Positions 24,910 to 35,526 of a stretch of DNA of 64,000 nucleotides are shown here, piece after piece. Where the stretch lies: assembly GCF_000801335.2 (NCBI RefSeq), contig NZ_JSEH01000024.1:1-64000 (forward strand), read 5' to 3'. This DNA comes from Desulfovibrio sp. TomC (lineage in GTDB: Bacteria > Desulfobacterota > Desulfovibrionia > Desulfovibrionales > Desulfovibrionaceae). Under the pieces are notes generated by a model that worked only from the letters and a program-made list of their open reading frames with translations, did no database searches and was not told where the DNA came from. Each line of letters begins with the position of its first letter. The first letter of the stretch is position 1. Position numbers and translations under genes: made by a program.

Positions 24910-24973
24910 GCGGCGGTCCGCCTTTCTTGATGAATTGGGACAGCACTGTGCCGCGATTTGCCGTTAAAGGCAA

Positions 24974-25879
24974 TCAGACGGCCGGGCGGCGGCGTTTTTC
25001 AATCAGCGTCATGGCAATACGGGCCAGATCGCCGAACTGGGGTTTGGAGATTTGTTCGTCGGCCCCGACAGACAGGCCTTTGTGGCGCAGTTCCTCGGTA
25101 ATCAGCGAGGAGAACAGTATCACCGGCAGATGGGCCAGGGCCGGGTTCTCGCGAATGCGCCGGGTGAGGGTGTAACCGTCGAGCAGCGGCATTTCGATGT
25201 CGGAGATGACAATATCGGGTTGGCGGTCTTTCTGATTGAGGAGCCGGTCCAGGGCCTGCTGGCCGTTGCCGGCCAGGGACACCTCGAAATTGGCTGCGTC
25301 CAGGCGTTCGCGGATCATATGGCGCATGACGCCGGAATCTTCGGCCACCAGGGCGTGCAGGCGGATGGCCGAGGGCGGCGGGGCGTCGTCGGGCTGGACG
25401 GCGTCGAGTTCGAAGATTATTTTTTCGAGGTCCAAGAGCAGGATGAAGCGGTTCTCCTGGCGCACCAGGCCGGTGACGCAGTTGGTGGCCAGACTGGTGA
25501 TGGAGCGGTGGGGCGGTTCCACGTCGCGCCAGTGGAAACGGTGGATATTGGTGACGCCGGTGGCCAGAAAGCCGGTGGTGCGGCTGTTGAACCGGGTGAC
25601 CAGGATGATTTCGTGGTCGCGGCGCACTCGGGACAGGCCCAGCCAGACGGCCAGATCGAGCACCGGCAGCACGATGTCGCGCAAGGGTATCGTGCCCATA
25701 AAGCATGGGTGGGGCGCGCCGGGGATGGGGACCAGTCCCGGGGACTCGATGACTTCCAGGACCTTGGCCACGTTGACGCCGTAGGCGGTCAGGCCGCGCT
25801 CGGCTCCTTCGTCGATAAAAAATTCGATGATCTCGAGCTCGTTGGTCCCGGCTTCGAGCAGGATATCAGTCTGGGCCAT
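24974..25879 (-). CDS. cheV: Chemotaxis adaptor CheV
   Basis: A 301-residue protein with an N-terminal CheW-like domain (GVNVAKVLEVIES, PGAPHPCFMGTIPLRDIVLPVLDLAVWLG, ILVTRFNSRTTGFLATGV) and a C-terminal receiver domain from about residue 175. The receiver shows the acidic pair in LVAEDSG, the phospho-acceptor Asp in IVISDIEMPLLDGY, and the conserved Lys in EQISKPQ. CheV couples receptors to CheA and can be tuned by phosphorylation. The ATG at 25879 was chosen because MAQTDILLEAGTNELEIIEF is the family's usual beginning. It is a single gene apart from other che genes. Confidence 0.93.
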   Translation of the reverse strand: MAQTDILLEAGTNELEIIEFFIDEGAERGLTAYGVNVAKVLEVIESPGLVPIPGAPHPCFMGTIPLRDIVLPVLDLAVWLGLSRVRRDHEIILVTRFNSRTTGFLATGVTNIHRFHWRDVEPPHRSITSLATNCVTGLVRQENRFILLLDLEKIIFELDAVQPDDAPPPSAIRLHALVAEDSGVMRHMIRERLDAANFEVSLAGNGQQALDRLLNQKDRQPDIVISDIEMPLLDGYTLTRRIRENPALAHLPVILFSSLITEELRHKGLSVGADEQISKPQFGDLARIAMTLIEKRRRPAV

Positions 25880-25987
25880 GGTGGTTCCCGGCGTTTTGCG
25901 GCAAGAGTTGGAGAAACAGACTCTTGCCACGATAGACGAGTCGCGCCGCCGTGTAAATGCGTCCGGGGTTTTGCCGGAGGCGGGCGG

Positions 25988-26015
25988 TTGACAGGGGCGC
26001 TTGGCATCTTATAGC
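25988..26015 (+). promoter_or_regulatory. Promoter for small exported protein gene
   Basis: TTGACA (25988-25993), 16-base spacer, TATAGC (26010-26015), about 70 bases before the start at 26090. Confidence 0.65.
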
Positions 26016-26089
26016 CAGATAAAGGGCCGGCTTTGCCACCGGACCAGCTCCAGGCCGGGAGGGGTGGCTTGGGGCAAAGGAGCGTCGTC

Positions 26090-26380
26090 ATGCGAACACA
26101 TCTTTGTGCCTTGGCTTTGATCCTTGCCCTGCTCCCCATGGCTGCCTGGGCCGGATCGTGGAGTTTTTCCACACCCTACGGCTCGGCCTCCGGGAGCATC
26201 GACCCCAGCGCCGTGACCGTCAGTTCGACCGGCAGCCTGGCTATCGACGCCACCACCGTGGGTTGGAATTTTTCCCTGGACAAGGGCTCGACCACGGTCT
26301 CCGGGTCGGCTACGGTCAACGGCCAGGACTATTCCGGCAGTCTTGACTGGAGCGACCTTTTCAGCTGGCTTTTCGGCTAG
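26090..26380 (+). CDS. Small exported Ser/Thr/Gly-rich protein
   Basis: A 96-residue protein with a classic signal peptide (basic start, hydrophobic LCALALILALLPMAAWA, cleavage after AWA). The mature part is a low-complexity, beta-prone sequence rich in Ser, Thr and Gly with repeating S/T-V/I alternation (SAVTVSSTGSLAIDATTVG), ending in an aromatic tail DLFSWLFG. No family recognised. AAGGAG precedes the ATG and a good promoter lies upstream. Probably a periplasmic or surface protein of unknown role. Confidence 0.7.
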   Translation: MRTHLCALALILALLPMAAWAGSWSFSTPYGSASGSIDPSAVTVSSTGSLAIDATTVGWNFSLDKGSTTVSGSATVNGQDYSGSLDWSDLFSWLFG

Positions 26381-26466
26381 TCCCGATCCGTCGGATCAAA
26401 GCGCCTGCCGGCGCGTGGCCGTAGCCGGGAAAAAACCCCAGGCGGCGGCCACGCGCCCGGATCTCC

Positions 26467-27348
26467 ATGCTCGAACGAGAACTCGAAATATTTGTCTACG
26501 GCCCACACGGCATCCGCCGTTTGTTCGTCTACCGCCGTTGGATGTTTCTGTTGCCGCTGGCGGTCCTGGCTGTTCTGGCCATGGGCGGGGCGTGGCTGTG
26601 GCGGTTTCAGTCCGGCTATGAGGTCCTGGCGATGCGGCGGCTGGCTGTCCTGGGAGAGCTTGCGGCCCAGAAAGCGGCGGCCATGCGTCTGCGCGACCGG
26701 GTCCGCCGGGTTGGCGACGAGGCCGGGCGCATTGCCTCGTTTAACGCCAAGCTCGGGGTGATGCTCGATCGGCCCGCCGCAGATACCGGCGACCTGGGCG
26801 GCATGTCCGTGCCCCGGCTGCCGGGGGTGGCCGTGGAAGACAATTTGGGGCGGCGGCTGTTTGATTTCCTCGATGCCCTGGGCGGGCGCATGGCCCGGGA
26901 GGAAGTGGCCCAGCAGGAACTGGCCCGCAGCCTTTTGGACCGCAAACTGGAATTTCTGGCCAAGCCCACCCTGTGGCCGACCCGGGGCTTTATTACCTCG
27001 GGGTTCGGCGGCCGGGCCTCGCCTTTTGGCCGGGGCGGCGATTTCCACAACGGGGTGGACATCAAGGTGCCCATGGCCAGCCCGGTCTATGCGGCCGGAG
27101 CCGGCCGGGTCATCGAGGCCGACACCATGACCGGGTATGGTCTGCGCGTGGTCATCAGCCATGATTACGGGCTGGAAACCGTCTACGCCCACCTCAAGAA
27201 GGCCGAGGTCAAGGCCGGCCAGCAGGTCAAACGCGGCCAACTCATCGCCCTGTCCGGCAATTCCGGGCGCACGACCGGCGCACATCTGCACTACGAGGTG
27301 CGCGCCGACGGCGTTCCGGTCAATCCCCGGCAGTATCTGCTCGATTAA
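26467..27348 (+). CDS. M23 (LytM) family metallopeptidase, membrane-anchored
   Basis: A 293-residue protein: a short cytoplasmic N-terminus, one membrane anchor (residues 28-46), a coiled-coil-like segment (residues 50-90 and 135-160), and a C-terminal peptidase M23 domain. The zinc site shows in FHNGVDIKVP (His and Asp) and HLHYEV (HxH), with YGLRVVISHDYGLETVYAHL in between. It would cleave peptidoglycan cross-bridges or activate amidases. Its stop overlaps by a few bases with the stop of the convergent glycosyltransferase gene. Confidence 0.92.
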   Translation: MLERELEIFVYGPHGIRRLFVYRRWMFLLPLAVLAVLAMGGAWLWRFQSGYEVLAMRRLAVLGELAAQKAAAMRLRDRVRRVGDEAGRIASFNAKLGVMLDRPAADTGDLGGMSVPRLPGVAVEDNLGRRLFDFLDALGGRMAREEVAQQELARSLLDRKLEFLAKPTLWPTRGFITSGFGGRASPFGRGGDFHNGVDIKVPMASPVYAAGAGRVIEADTMTGYGLRVVISHDYGLETVYAHLKKAEVKAGQQVKRGQLIALSGNSGRTTGAHLHYEVRADGVPVNPRQYLLD

Positions 27349-29003
27349 CCGGTCTTTTTTTCGTCCAGCCGTTGCCGCACGGCACGCCAGCCGTTTTCCA
27401 GGCTTTCCCAGGCGGTATCCAGATCGCGTCCGGCCGCGACCAGCATTTGTTCCCGGGGAAAAAGCCCGTCGAGCTTGGTCCTGGCCCCAAGCAGTTGGCC
27501 CACGGCCGCCGGACTTCGGGCCTGGCCCGGGCCGGCGTGCTGGTGATGGGCCACCGCCAGAGTCCCGGCGTAGACGGCCCGGCGGCCGGCCTGGAATCCG
27601 GTCAGATCCCGGGTCAGATCGTCGAACTGGCTGGGGGAGAAGCGCAGGTCGAAAGGGGCCGGCCCGGCCAGGGCCTGCCCCCGGAAAAGATGGCAGCAGC
27701 CCGACACCGAGGCGCAGGGCCGCAGGCAGGCCAACAGGCCCAGGTCCGGTCCCGGGCCGGAGTTGACGAGCGGGCGCACGCTGTGGGCCGCGTCCGGAGG
27801 AAGCAGGCGCACGTCGGCCGCCTGGGCCACCCGGGCGGCGCCCGGGGCGGCGGCCACAATGCGCGCCCCGGCCACGTCGGCGGCGCTGTCGGCGGCCAGG
27901 GCCGAGGCAAGGCTTTCCAGCCACTCGGGCGGCAGGCTCACGTCGTCGTCCACGTAGGCGGCCAGATCGTCCGGGCCAAGGCCGGCCGCCTGGGCCAGCC
28001 AGTTGCGGGCGACTGGCGCGCCCACGTTGACCGGCAGCCGGAGCACCGTGAAACGCTCTGGGGCAAACCGGCCGGCCATGGACCGGCATACGGCGGCCGT
28101 GTCGTCGGTGCTGCCGTTATCGAGCACCGTGACCCGGGCCGGTCCCAGGCGGCTCTCGGCCAGACTGTCCAGGGTCCGCGTCAGCAGCTCGGCCCGGTTC
28201 CAGGTGTAGACAAAGACGTGGAGCCGTCCGGGCAGGGTCTCCAGGGCCACCGGGGCTGGCGGACAGAGCAGGGTAGAGAGCCGGGCGGTCAGGTCGGGAT
28301 GCCAGTTTTCCGCTCGCCAGAGCCGGGCCAGGACGGCTGCCGCGCCGCCGGCATCGCCGCTTTCGGCCAGGAGATCGGCCGCGGCCAGGGCGGCAAAGCG
28401 CGGGAAACAGGCGGCATCGAGCCGGTCCAGGGCGGCTTTTATGGCCGGCGGCCCGTCCCAGGCCAGGGCCGCCTCGGCCGCCAGCCGGCCGCCGAGGGGG
28501 GCCAGGGCCGGATCGCTGCCCACCCGGGCGGCAATGTCCCGGGCCAGGGGGGCCATGCCCCGGGCCAGGGCAAAGGCAAAGCCCCGGCCGCACCAGAAGA
28601 GTCCGTCTGCGGGATCATTGATGCCCCGCTTGAGCCAGGCCAGAGCCGGACCCGGGTCCGGGGCGTCGGCCAGGGCGGCGAAATCGCGGGCGCTTTCCGG
28701 ACGTCGCAACCGGCGGCACAGTTCGCGCAGCAGGCTGCGACGGACCGGGGCCTCGTTGAGCCTGCGGCCGGCGGCGCGGGCATCGGCCGCGAAGACCGGG
28801 TCGAGCGGGGCGCGTTCAAAGTTCCAGGCGGCCAGCCGGTCGGCGATGCCGGAGAATTTGGGGCGGACGGCGGCCAGGGCGGCCAGCTTTCCGGCCAGAT
28901 GCCGGGGCAGCCAGGAACCCTCCAGGCCAAAGGCCCACAAGGGCAGGTCCCGGCGCAGGCTTGATGGGGAAGGATAGACTGCAATTTCAGTTTGTTGCAT
29001 CAT
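27345..29003 (-). CDS. Glycosyltransferase family 2 with long N-terminal extension
   Basis: A 552-residue protein. The N-terminal 250 residues are an alanine/arginine/leucine-rich helical region resembling degenerate TPR-like repeats. The C-terminal part is a GT-A fold glycosyltransferase: LHVFVYTWNRAELLTRTLDSLAES, VTVLDNGSTDDTAAV, LRLPVNVGAPVARN, and the DxD-like YVDDDVSLPPEWL. It probably transfers a sugar to surface polysaccharide or protein. I chose the ATG at 29003 (ATG also at 29000); no convincing ribosome-binding site is present. Its stop overlaps the M23 peptidase stop on the other strand. Confidence 0.82.
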   Translation of the reverse strand: MMQQTEIAVYPSPSSLRRDLPLWAFGLEGSWLPRHLAGKLAALAAVRPKFSGIADRLAAWNFERAPLDPVFAADARAAGRRLNEAPVRRSLLRELCRRLRRPESARDFAALADAPDPGPALAWLKRGINDPADGLFWCGRGFAFALARGMAPLARDIAARVGSDPALAPLGGRLAAEAALAWDGPPAIKAALDRLDAACFPRFAALAAADLLAESGDAGGAAAVLARLWRAENWHPDLTARLSTLLCPPAPVALETLPGRLHVFVYTWNRAELLTRTLDSLAESRLGPARVTVLDNGSTDDTAAVCRSMAGRFAPERFTVLRLPVNVGAPVARNWLAQAAGLGPDDLAAYVDDDVSLPPEWLESLASALAADSAADVAGARIVAAAPGAARVAQAADVRLLPPDAAHSVRPLVNSGPGPDLGLLACLRPCASVSGCCHLFRGQALAGPAPFDLRFSPSQFDDLTRDLTGFQAGRRAVYAGTLAVAHHQHAGPGQARSPAAVGQLLGARTKLDGLFPREQMLVAAGRDLDTAWESLENGWRAVRQRLDEKKTG

Positions 29004-29140
29004 ATTAAGAGCGCCTGGACGGACAGCGCAGCCCCCTCGCAATTTGACGAACCCTGCGTTACAGGGCATGTAACGCACGCCTTCCAGCACATGATCAAAC
29101 CGTGCCGCAAGTCAGTTACGGCGGGCTATGAGGAATTGAT

Positions 29141-29845
29141 ATGCTCCGAGGAAAATACCGGCTTTTCCAGGCCATCCTGCTGGTCGGGCTGGCCGTGGCG
29201 TTGGCTCCAGGGTGCAGCAAGTACGACGGGCTGGAGCGCAACATGCAATACGTCTCCGACGGTCTGTTGCGCAAGGACGCCGAGGTGGCCTGGCGGCAGG
29301 TCAACGAGGCCCACGCCGCCTGGATCAAGGCCGGCAGCAGCCATGACAAGGATAATGCCGAGTTCGTCGTCTACCAGGATGCGTATGGTCGCTATGCCGT
29401 GATCTACAACGAACTTTTTGACCGTCAGAACAAGCCTTTTGGCGGCCGTCTGGGCAAAGAAACCGATACCCTGCCGCCGCCGCCGCCCGGGGTGAGCGTC
29501 CCCGAGGCCGCGCCCAAGGCCGCGCCGGCCGTGCCCGTCAATGCCCCGGCCGGCCGCGAGCTCAATGATGCGGCCAGGCCGGCCCCGGCAGCCATGGCTC
29601 CGGTTTCGGCCGTTTCGCGGCCGGCGGTTGAGACGTCTCCTGCCCCCGCGCCGGCGTCCAAAACGGTTCGCGCCGCCGCCACCCGGGCGGCCGGTCCGGG
29701 GACCTACCTGATCCAGCCCGGCGACACCCTGTCTTCCATCGCCAAGCGCCATGGGATCAGCGAAAAGCGCCTCATGGACGCCAACAACCTGACCGATGCC
29801 CGCAAAATAGCGGCCGGCAAGCCGCTCACCATCCCGGCCCCCTGA
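29141..29845 (+). CDS. LysM-domain lipoprotein
   Basis: A 234-residue protein with a lipoprotein signal (FQAILLVGLAVALAPGC, lipobox Cys near residue 25), a helical region to about residue 100, a long proline/alanine-rich linker (about 105-185), and a C-terminal LysM domain (YLIQPGDTLSSIAKRHG...LMDANNL) that binds peptidoglycan. It likely tethers the outer membrane or an enzyme to the wall. GAGGA precedes the ATG. Its transcript ends in a strong bidirectional terminator shared with the convergent gene. Confidence 0.88.
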   Translation: MLRGKYRLFQAILLVGLAVALAPGCSKYDGLERNMQYVSDGLLRKDAEVAWRQVNEAHAAWIKAGSSHDKDNAEFVVYQDAYGRYAVIYNELFDRQNKPFGGRLGKETDTLPPPPPGVSVPEAAPKAAPAVPVNAPAGRELNDAARPAPAAMAPVSAVSRPAVETSPAPAPASKTVRAAATRAAGPGTYLIQPGDTLSSIAKRHGISEKRLMDANNLTDARKIAAGKPLTIPAP

Positions 29846-29892
29846 GCTCGGGGCTTGGCCCGACGGGCACCCCGCCTGCCAACAGAGTCTGC

Positions 29893-29927
29893 CAAAAGGC
29901 CTTCGGTTACCGACCGAAGGCCTTTTG
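29893..29927. terminator. Bidirectional rho-independent terminator
   Basis: A 15-bp perfect stem, CAAAAGGCCTTCGGT and its complement, with loop TACCG. Flanking A-run and T-run make it work in both directions. On the minus strand it encodes the last codons of the glycosyltransferase. Confidence 0.88.
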
Positions 29928-31610
29928 CATGGCGTCCAGCAATTGGCCAAGCCGTTTGTCATAGGTGTGCTCGGCCAGGATGCGCTGCCGGGCCGCCCCG
30001 GTCAGACGGGCGCGCTCGGCCGGATGGGCCAGATAATGGCGCACCATGTCCCCGATGGCCTCGGGATGGTCGTAGACCGCGCACTCGCGTCCGGCATCGA
30101 ACAGGGCTTCGAGCTGCTCCCGGGCGTCGGTCAGGACGAAACCGCCGCAGGCCGGCACGTCAAAGACCCGCTGGTTGACAGCCCCCTTCATCTGGAGGCT
30201 CGTGGTGTTGAGGCTGACCGCGCTTTGGGGATAAAACTGTGGCAACTCCTCATAATACTCGAGTGGGGTAATGCGCCGCCAGCCGGAAGGAGCCTTTGGG
30301 AAAACCGTGTCCCAGGCCGCGTCTCCGGCAATGAGCGGGGCAAAGGGCAGGAGCTGCCCGACACAGGCGTGGCGCACCAGCCGGGTGGCCTCCCAGGTCA
30401 GGGCCTGTTCGGCCGCCAGCCGGTCCTCGCCCTCGGCCAGGGCGGCGTAGCCCGGAGCGGTGGCGGGATGGGCCAGCAGGAAGTCCCTGGCGCTTTTTTC
30501 CGGCGAGGCGGCAAAGGCGGCGGCGGCCCCGGGCAAAACGGCGGCCAGGGCCGGGACATGGCCTAGCCTCGCCATGGCCTCGGCCGCCTGGGACACCATG
30601 GACGCCCCGACAAAGGAGACATCGGCCTGCCAGGGGTGGCCGGGAATCGGGGCGCGCCGGGTGAAACGGCCGGTGTCCGTGGCCAGGGGCAGCCAGGCCG
30701 TGTGGGCGTAGCCCAGGCCGCGCATCTCGGCGGCAGCGTCGGCGTCGTAGGAAAAGAGCATGGTCCCGGGCGTGGCCAGCCCGGCATAGTCATGGAGGAT
30801 CAGGCGCGGGCTGTCGACAAACCAGGAGGCCAGGGGCAGGCCGATGTCGTGCAGCAGCCCGGCCAGGCGCCCCTGGCGGTCAAGCCCCAGATGGTTGACG
30901 GTCAGGGCGAAATCCGGGCGAAACCGGGCGACCGCCGCCAGGAGCGCTTCCACGGTTGTGGCCTCGCCGCGTTCCCCTTGGCCCATGTCCAGGGCCAGAT
31001 GGGCGACGCCCAGGCGTGTGAGCGCCGTTTCGATCTCCCGGTACAGGAAATACGGCCGGCGCAGGATGAGCACCCGGGGCGGCTGGGCGGAAAATTTGCG
31101 GTAGCCGATCTTCTGGCGCAGGGCCTCGTAGCGGGCGATCCCGGCCGTAGCTGCGGCGTACCAGTCCGGGTTTAAGCGCGCATAGGCCGGGTGGGCGATG
31201 GGGCACAGGCGGGCAAAGCCGGCGTTTCGGGCGGCGTCGGCGGCCTGGGCGGCGGCGGCCAGGGGGTCGGGGTCGGAGCAAAAACGCACGGCCGGGTCGT
31301 TGGCAAACCGGGCGCGCACGCCGGTTGCCGCGTCAATGGCCGTTTCCCGGTCCAGGACGAAGACCGGGGCGAAGCCGGCTTCCCGCACGGCTGCGATGCC
31401 TGCCCCCAGGCCCGCCCCGACAAAGACCGGCAGACTGCCCGGACCGGCCGCCGCCGTAACGGCCAGGGCCTTGTCGCGTTCGGCCGCCGCTCCGCCCCGG
31501 CCGGCCAGATGGCGCACCTTGCCGGCCACGGTCAGGCGCACGTCGGCCACGGACCCGTCCGGGGCGTACAGGGCGGTAGCGGCGTAGTCAGGACAGGGCG
31601 GGACAGGCAT
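29907..31610 (-). CDS. CgeB-like glycosyltransferase
   Basis: A 567-residue protein. The N-terminal 200 residues resemble a DUF115-like/unknown segment with [23 protein letters not shown]. The C-terminal half has the CgeB/GT1-type pattern: [79 protein letters not shown], and [30 protein letters not shown], the conserved C-terminal donor-binding region. It probably glycosylates a surface or flagellar component. The start at 31610 marks where the frame leaves the neighbouring AsmA-like gene; the longer open frame to 32444 is antisense-free shadow coding. The 3' end overlaps the bidirectional terminator. Confidence 0.83.
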   Translation of the reverse strand: MPVPPCPDYAATALYAPDGSVADVRLTVAGKVRHLAGRGGAAAERDKALAVTAAAGPGSLPVFVGAGLGAGIAAVREAGFAPVFVLDRETAIDAATGVRARFANDPAVRFCSDPDPLAAAAQAADAARNAGFARLCPIAHPAYARLNPDWYAAATAGIARYEALRQKIGYRKFSAQPPRVLILRRPYFLYREIETALTRLGVAHLALDMGQGERGEATTVEALLAAVARFRPDFALTVNHLGLDRQGRLAGLLHDIGLPLASWFVDSPRLILHDYAGLATPGTMLFSYDADAAAEMRGLGYAHTAWLPLATDTGRFTRRAPIPGHPWQADVSFVGASMVSQAAEAMARLGHVPALAAVLPGAAAAFAASPEKSARDFLLAHPATAPGYAALAEGEDRLAAEQALTWEATRLVRHACVGQLLPFAPLIAGDAAWDTVFPKAPSGWRRITPLEYYEELPQFYPQSAVSLNTTSLQMKGAVNQRVFDVPACGGFVLTDAREQLEALFDAGRECAVYDHPEAIGDMVRHYLAHPAERARLTGAARQRILAEHTYDKRLGQLLDAMQKAFGR

Positions 31611-31712
31611 GGCGCGGGGCCTCGTGTCGCTGTGGCGAAATTCGGTTTTGCGGCTGTTTCTACTCAAGCCGTGCGACAACTCGCCGCAACTTCCCCCCAC
31701 TTTTCCCCTTTG

Positions 31713-31752
31713 CAGGGGTCCGGGGGGATCATCCCCCCGGCCGCCGGAGGCA
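31713..31752 (-). repeat. GCCTCCGGCGGCC hairpin element (copy F, 3' of asmA-like gene)
   Basis: Minus strand: AsmA-like stop, GA-rich tract (AAGGGAAGAGGGGAGG), GCCTCCGGCGGCC, GGGGGGATGATCCCCCC, GGACCCC. Confidence 0.87.
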
Positions 31753-31776
31753 CTCTTTTGTTCCTCCCCTCTTCCC

Positions 31777-34700
31777 TTACCGCAGCGGCAATTGCAGAAT
31801 GCGGGTGACGGCCTTGCCAGGGATGCTGACGATGCCTTGGAGCACGCGGTAGACCATGTCGCCGATGATGCGGCTGCGGTCGATGGTGAGTTTGGGGCCG
31901 TCGAGCGGGCCGATGATGGTGGCCGGCACCTGGCTGCCGCCGGCCAGGGTGGCCATGAGCGACAGGTTGATGCTCTCGTCGCGCAGGTCCACCTGTCCCT
32001 TGCCGGCCACCAGCATCCGCGGGCCTTCGATGCGGAAATCGTCGCTGTGGGCCACGCCGCCCCTGGCGATCCAGGTGGAGGAGAAGACATCGAAGGGAAC
32101 CCGTTCTTCCTGGGGCTGGCCGTCGACCTTGTGGTCGTGATCGCGCACCTTGAGTTCGCCGCGGGTGATTTGCAGGCTGCCGTTTCCGGCCAGGTTGTCG
32201 CGCAACTGCTCTTCGTTGGCTCCGCTGGTGCGGGCGGCCACCACAAAGGTGCAGGTCCCGGAGGCCAGGGAGTCGCCCTCGATCCAGTCGTAGAGGAACC
32301 GGGCGATCTCGATGCCTTCGAGCTTGAGTTCGACGATGGTCTTGAGCGCCGTGTCCCGGGCGTCGCCGCGCACTTCGGTGAACAGGCGGCCCCCGTAAAA
32401 GCGCGGCGACTCCTGGCGGTAGGTGAAAAGTCCGCCCTTGGCATTGAAGGTCACGGTGTTGGCGTCAAAAAGCACGTTGCCTTTTTTCAGCCAGCCGAAA
32501 TGAATTTTGGCTTCCAGGGCCGCCTCGCGCAGCGTCTTTAAATCAAGCGGCTTGCGACGCTCGGCCAGAGACGGCGGCCCGGTGGTGGGCTTTTGCGGGG
32601 AATAGGCGTCGAGGTCCAGGCGGTCCACGGACAGCTCCCATTTGCCGTGGCTGGGATCGTTGCGATCCATGGAGCCGTGGCCGGTGAGCCGGGTGTCGTC
32701 CAGGAGAAAGGTCAGTTTGTTTACGGCGATGGTCTTGTCGTCAGCCGTGCCGGCTGCCGACAGCGAGGCCTTGGCCAGCTTGTCCGTCGGCACTTCCGGG
32801 GAAACGGCCACGCCCCAGGCGGGCAGGACCTGCCTGGGCTGCAGCTGGCCGGCTTCCAGCGTGAACTGGGTCGGCCCGGCCTCGCCGGCCTTGCGCCAAA
32901 TCTTGGCCGTGGCCTGGGCAGGTCCGGCATTGACGGCCAGATCGCCGGCCGTAAAGCCGCCGGCGGCGTCAAGCGTAAGCGGGCCGGCCAGGGCCAACCG
33001 GATGTCCCGGTCCGTGCCGGCTGGCCGGGCCAGGGCCGAGGCGTCGAGTTTGCCGGTGATGGCCTCCTTGAGCCGCCCGGAGGGGTCCAGGGAGAGGGGC
33101 GCGGCGAGACTGGCCCGGATGTCGCGCAGGCCCAGGGCGCCTGCGCCGCTGTCGGTCCCGGTCGAGCCCACGGCCAGGACGGCGTCGCCGGCAAAGCCGT
33201 CGGCATCGTCTGTGCCCTTGAGCGTCAGGCTGGCCTTGGGCGCGACCACGGGCAGGCGTTGGCCGGAGCGGGTGAGAAACAGTTTGGGCGATTCGGCCTC
33301 CAGGCTGGCGGTCACCGGGCCGAGATGGCCCTTGGCCGCGCCGGCGGCCTCGAGGCCAATTTGGCCGTTATCGGACCGGAGAGCGGCAGGCCGGGCTTGG
33401 CCAGGAGTTTGCCGGCCTCGGCCCCGGTGAGTTGCAGGGCGGCGGCGATGCGCCCGGAGGGCAGGCGTTCGACCGAGCCGGTCAGTTTGCCGCCGTAGAC
33501 CTCGGCGCTGTCCACGGCAGCGGTCATGGCCCCGTCGCCCAGGGTCAGGTCCAGGACGGTGCTTCGGACTTCGATGCCGTGCCCGGTCAGGTGGTCCAGG
33601 CGCAGCTTGCCCCGGGCCTGGGGCAGGGCTTCGCCGCTGGCGGCCGGACTGGGGCCGGCAACAGGCAGGTGGTCGAGGTCCAGGCTTTCCACGGCCAGAT
33701 CAAAGGCCAGGGAGCCGGGCGGCGAGGCGGCTGCGCCCAACTGGCCGCGCAGGGTCGTGCCGCCGAGTCTGGCTTCCAGGCCGGAAGCCGACCAGCGGCC
33801 GGATTGCCCGGCCAGGAAGGTGAGTTGTCCCTTGGCTTCAAGCGGCACGGCCGGTAAGGCGGCCAGCCCGAGGACTTTGGCGGCTGCGGCCGGGGATGGG
33901 CTGGTCAGCGCCCAGGTCCCGGCTGCGCCGGTGGCGTCCAAACTGCCGGAAAACCGGGCTTTGGTTCCGCTCGGGGCCAGGGCGGCCTGGATGGTGCAGC
34001 CAGGGCCGCTGTCCGGGCCGCCCGTGGCCGTCAACCGGGCGTCGATAGAGGCAACGCCGCCGCCCGGCAGCACGGCTGTAGCCGGATAGAGCCGTACCGT
34101 GCCGCCGCTGCCGCGCAGGCTGGCTGTGGCGGTGGGAATGGTCAGGCCGGCAACGGCGGCGCGGTGGACGACGGCCTGGACGTCGAGATCGCAGCCGAAA
34201 ATCCATGGGCCGGGGACTGGCCAGCCGCCGCTGCCGCCCGACAGGGGCAGGCTGTCGAAGGGAACGTCTTCAGCCGTTATTTCGCCGGTTATCGACGGCC
34301 TTGGACCAAAGGCTGCCGCGCCGGTGGCCGTAATGAGCCCCCGGGGGAGGCGGAGGTCCAGGCGCTCCAGGCGCACCCCGGCGGCGTCGGCCGAGGCTTG
34401 GATGCTCGCTTGGGCCTGTCCGGAGGTTGCCGGGTCCGGGGCGATGGCGGCGTTTGGCGGATCGGCCGACGGAGGCGGGACGACGGTGGAGGCCGGCGGG
34501 GCGACGAGGCTGTCGCTGGCCCCGGGGTTGGCCAGTCCGAGAAGGTCGCGCCAGCTGCCGTTGATGTCAGCGGTGAGCGTGGTTTCGGTGCGCAGTTTCG
34601 GGGCCCCGGGCAGGTCGGTCACCGTGGCTTCGCCGGTGAGTTGCAGGCCCGGGCGCGGGCATCAATGGCCGACAGGCGAAGGACGGCGGCGGCCGGGTCA

Positions 34701-35503
34701 TAGTTGAGCGTCAGGCGCGACACCACCCGGGCCGGGACTGCGCCGCCAGGGACCAGGGGGGCGGCAACCACCACGGCTGTTTCCACCCGGGTGTTGGTCA
34801 GGCCGATGCGGCCAAGGTCGGCGTCAAGCGAGGCCCGGCCCTGCATGTGGCATTCCAGCGAAGTGTCCGGCAGGATGCCGGCGGCCATGAAGCTGGCCGA
34901 GAAATCAAAGGGCTGGCCCAGGCCTGTGCGCAGACGCGCCCCGGTGACCGCCAGGCTGCGGCCGGTCACGTCGTCATCGTAGCGCACCGAGATGTTTTCC
35001 AGGCGGATGGCCCGGGGCTGGGGGGCAACGGTCCAGCCGGAACCGGCCGAGGCGTCCTGGGGCGTGGTCAGGTCGTCCCAGTTGGTGCGGCCGTCGGCCC
35101 GCCGCCGCAGGTGGAGGGTGAGGTCGTCGGCCCGAAGCGACCCGGGCGAGACCACCTTGGCCAGAAGCGGCAGGACCTGGATGGTCATGGCGAGCTTTCT
35201 GGCCGAGAGCATGGGTTCGTCGCCAAAACCGGCCGCATTGGCCACGGTCACCGGTCCCATGGACAGCCCCAGCCAGGGGGTAAAGGCAATGCTCACCTCG
35301 CCGGCCAGGGTCACCTGCCGGCCCAGGGCGTCGGTTAGCGCCTGTTCGGCAATGGCCCGCAGCCGCGCAGGACCGATGGCCTGCCGGGCGGCCAAGGGCA
35401 GGCCCAAACCCACGGCCACCGCCAGGACGGCCAGCAGGGCGGCCAGTCGTGGCAGGCGGGAGCGGCGCTTGGCCGGGGCGGCGTCGGGTTGGGGACTTGG
35501 CAT
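31777..35503 (-). pseudogene. AsmA-family protein gene, broken by two frameshifts
   Basis: Three consecutive frames (35503-34619, 34622-33312, 33315-31777) together read as one AsmA-family protein of about 1240 residues: an N-terminal membrane anchor (LAALLAVLAVAVGLGLPLA), the AsmA N-terminal region (AIAEQALTDALGRQVTLAGEVSIAFTPWLGLSMG), long beta-rich repeats, and the AsmA C-terminal region ([25 protein letters not shown]-like end [21 protein letters not shown]). At about 34646-34653 adding one base gives ARARGLQLTGEATVTDLPG across the junction. At about 33371-33376 one extra G gives SGPDNGQIGLEAAGAAKGHL. Both breaks are single-base losses in G/C runs, so sequencing error or recent inactivation are equally possible. 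Each break also leaves a GTGA stop/start overlap that could in principle allow reinitiation. AsmA-like proteins span the periplasm and take part in lipid transport to the outer membrane. Confidence 0.8.
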
Positions 35504-35526
35504 GGGAGTGGGGCAGGGCCTGGGGG

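Noticed and set aside
26377-28964. 570-residue (minus) and 530-residue (plus) long frames
   Set aside because: Shadows of the M23 peptidase and family-2 glycosyltransferase genes, with compositions rich in Arg, Gly, Pro and no domain.
31611-32444. N-terminal extension of the CgeB-like frame
   Set aside because: It overlaps the AsmA-like gene in another frame and reads through a hairpin repeat; the conserved protein begins at 31610.
31777-35503. Three separate translationally coupled genes instead of one AsmA gene
   Set aside because: The GTGA overlaps allow it, but inserting one base at each junction restores one continuous family-typical protein, which is the simpler reading.
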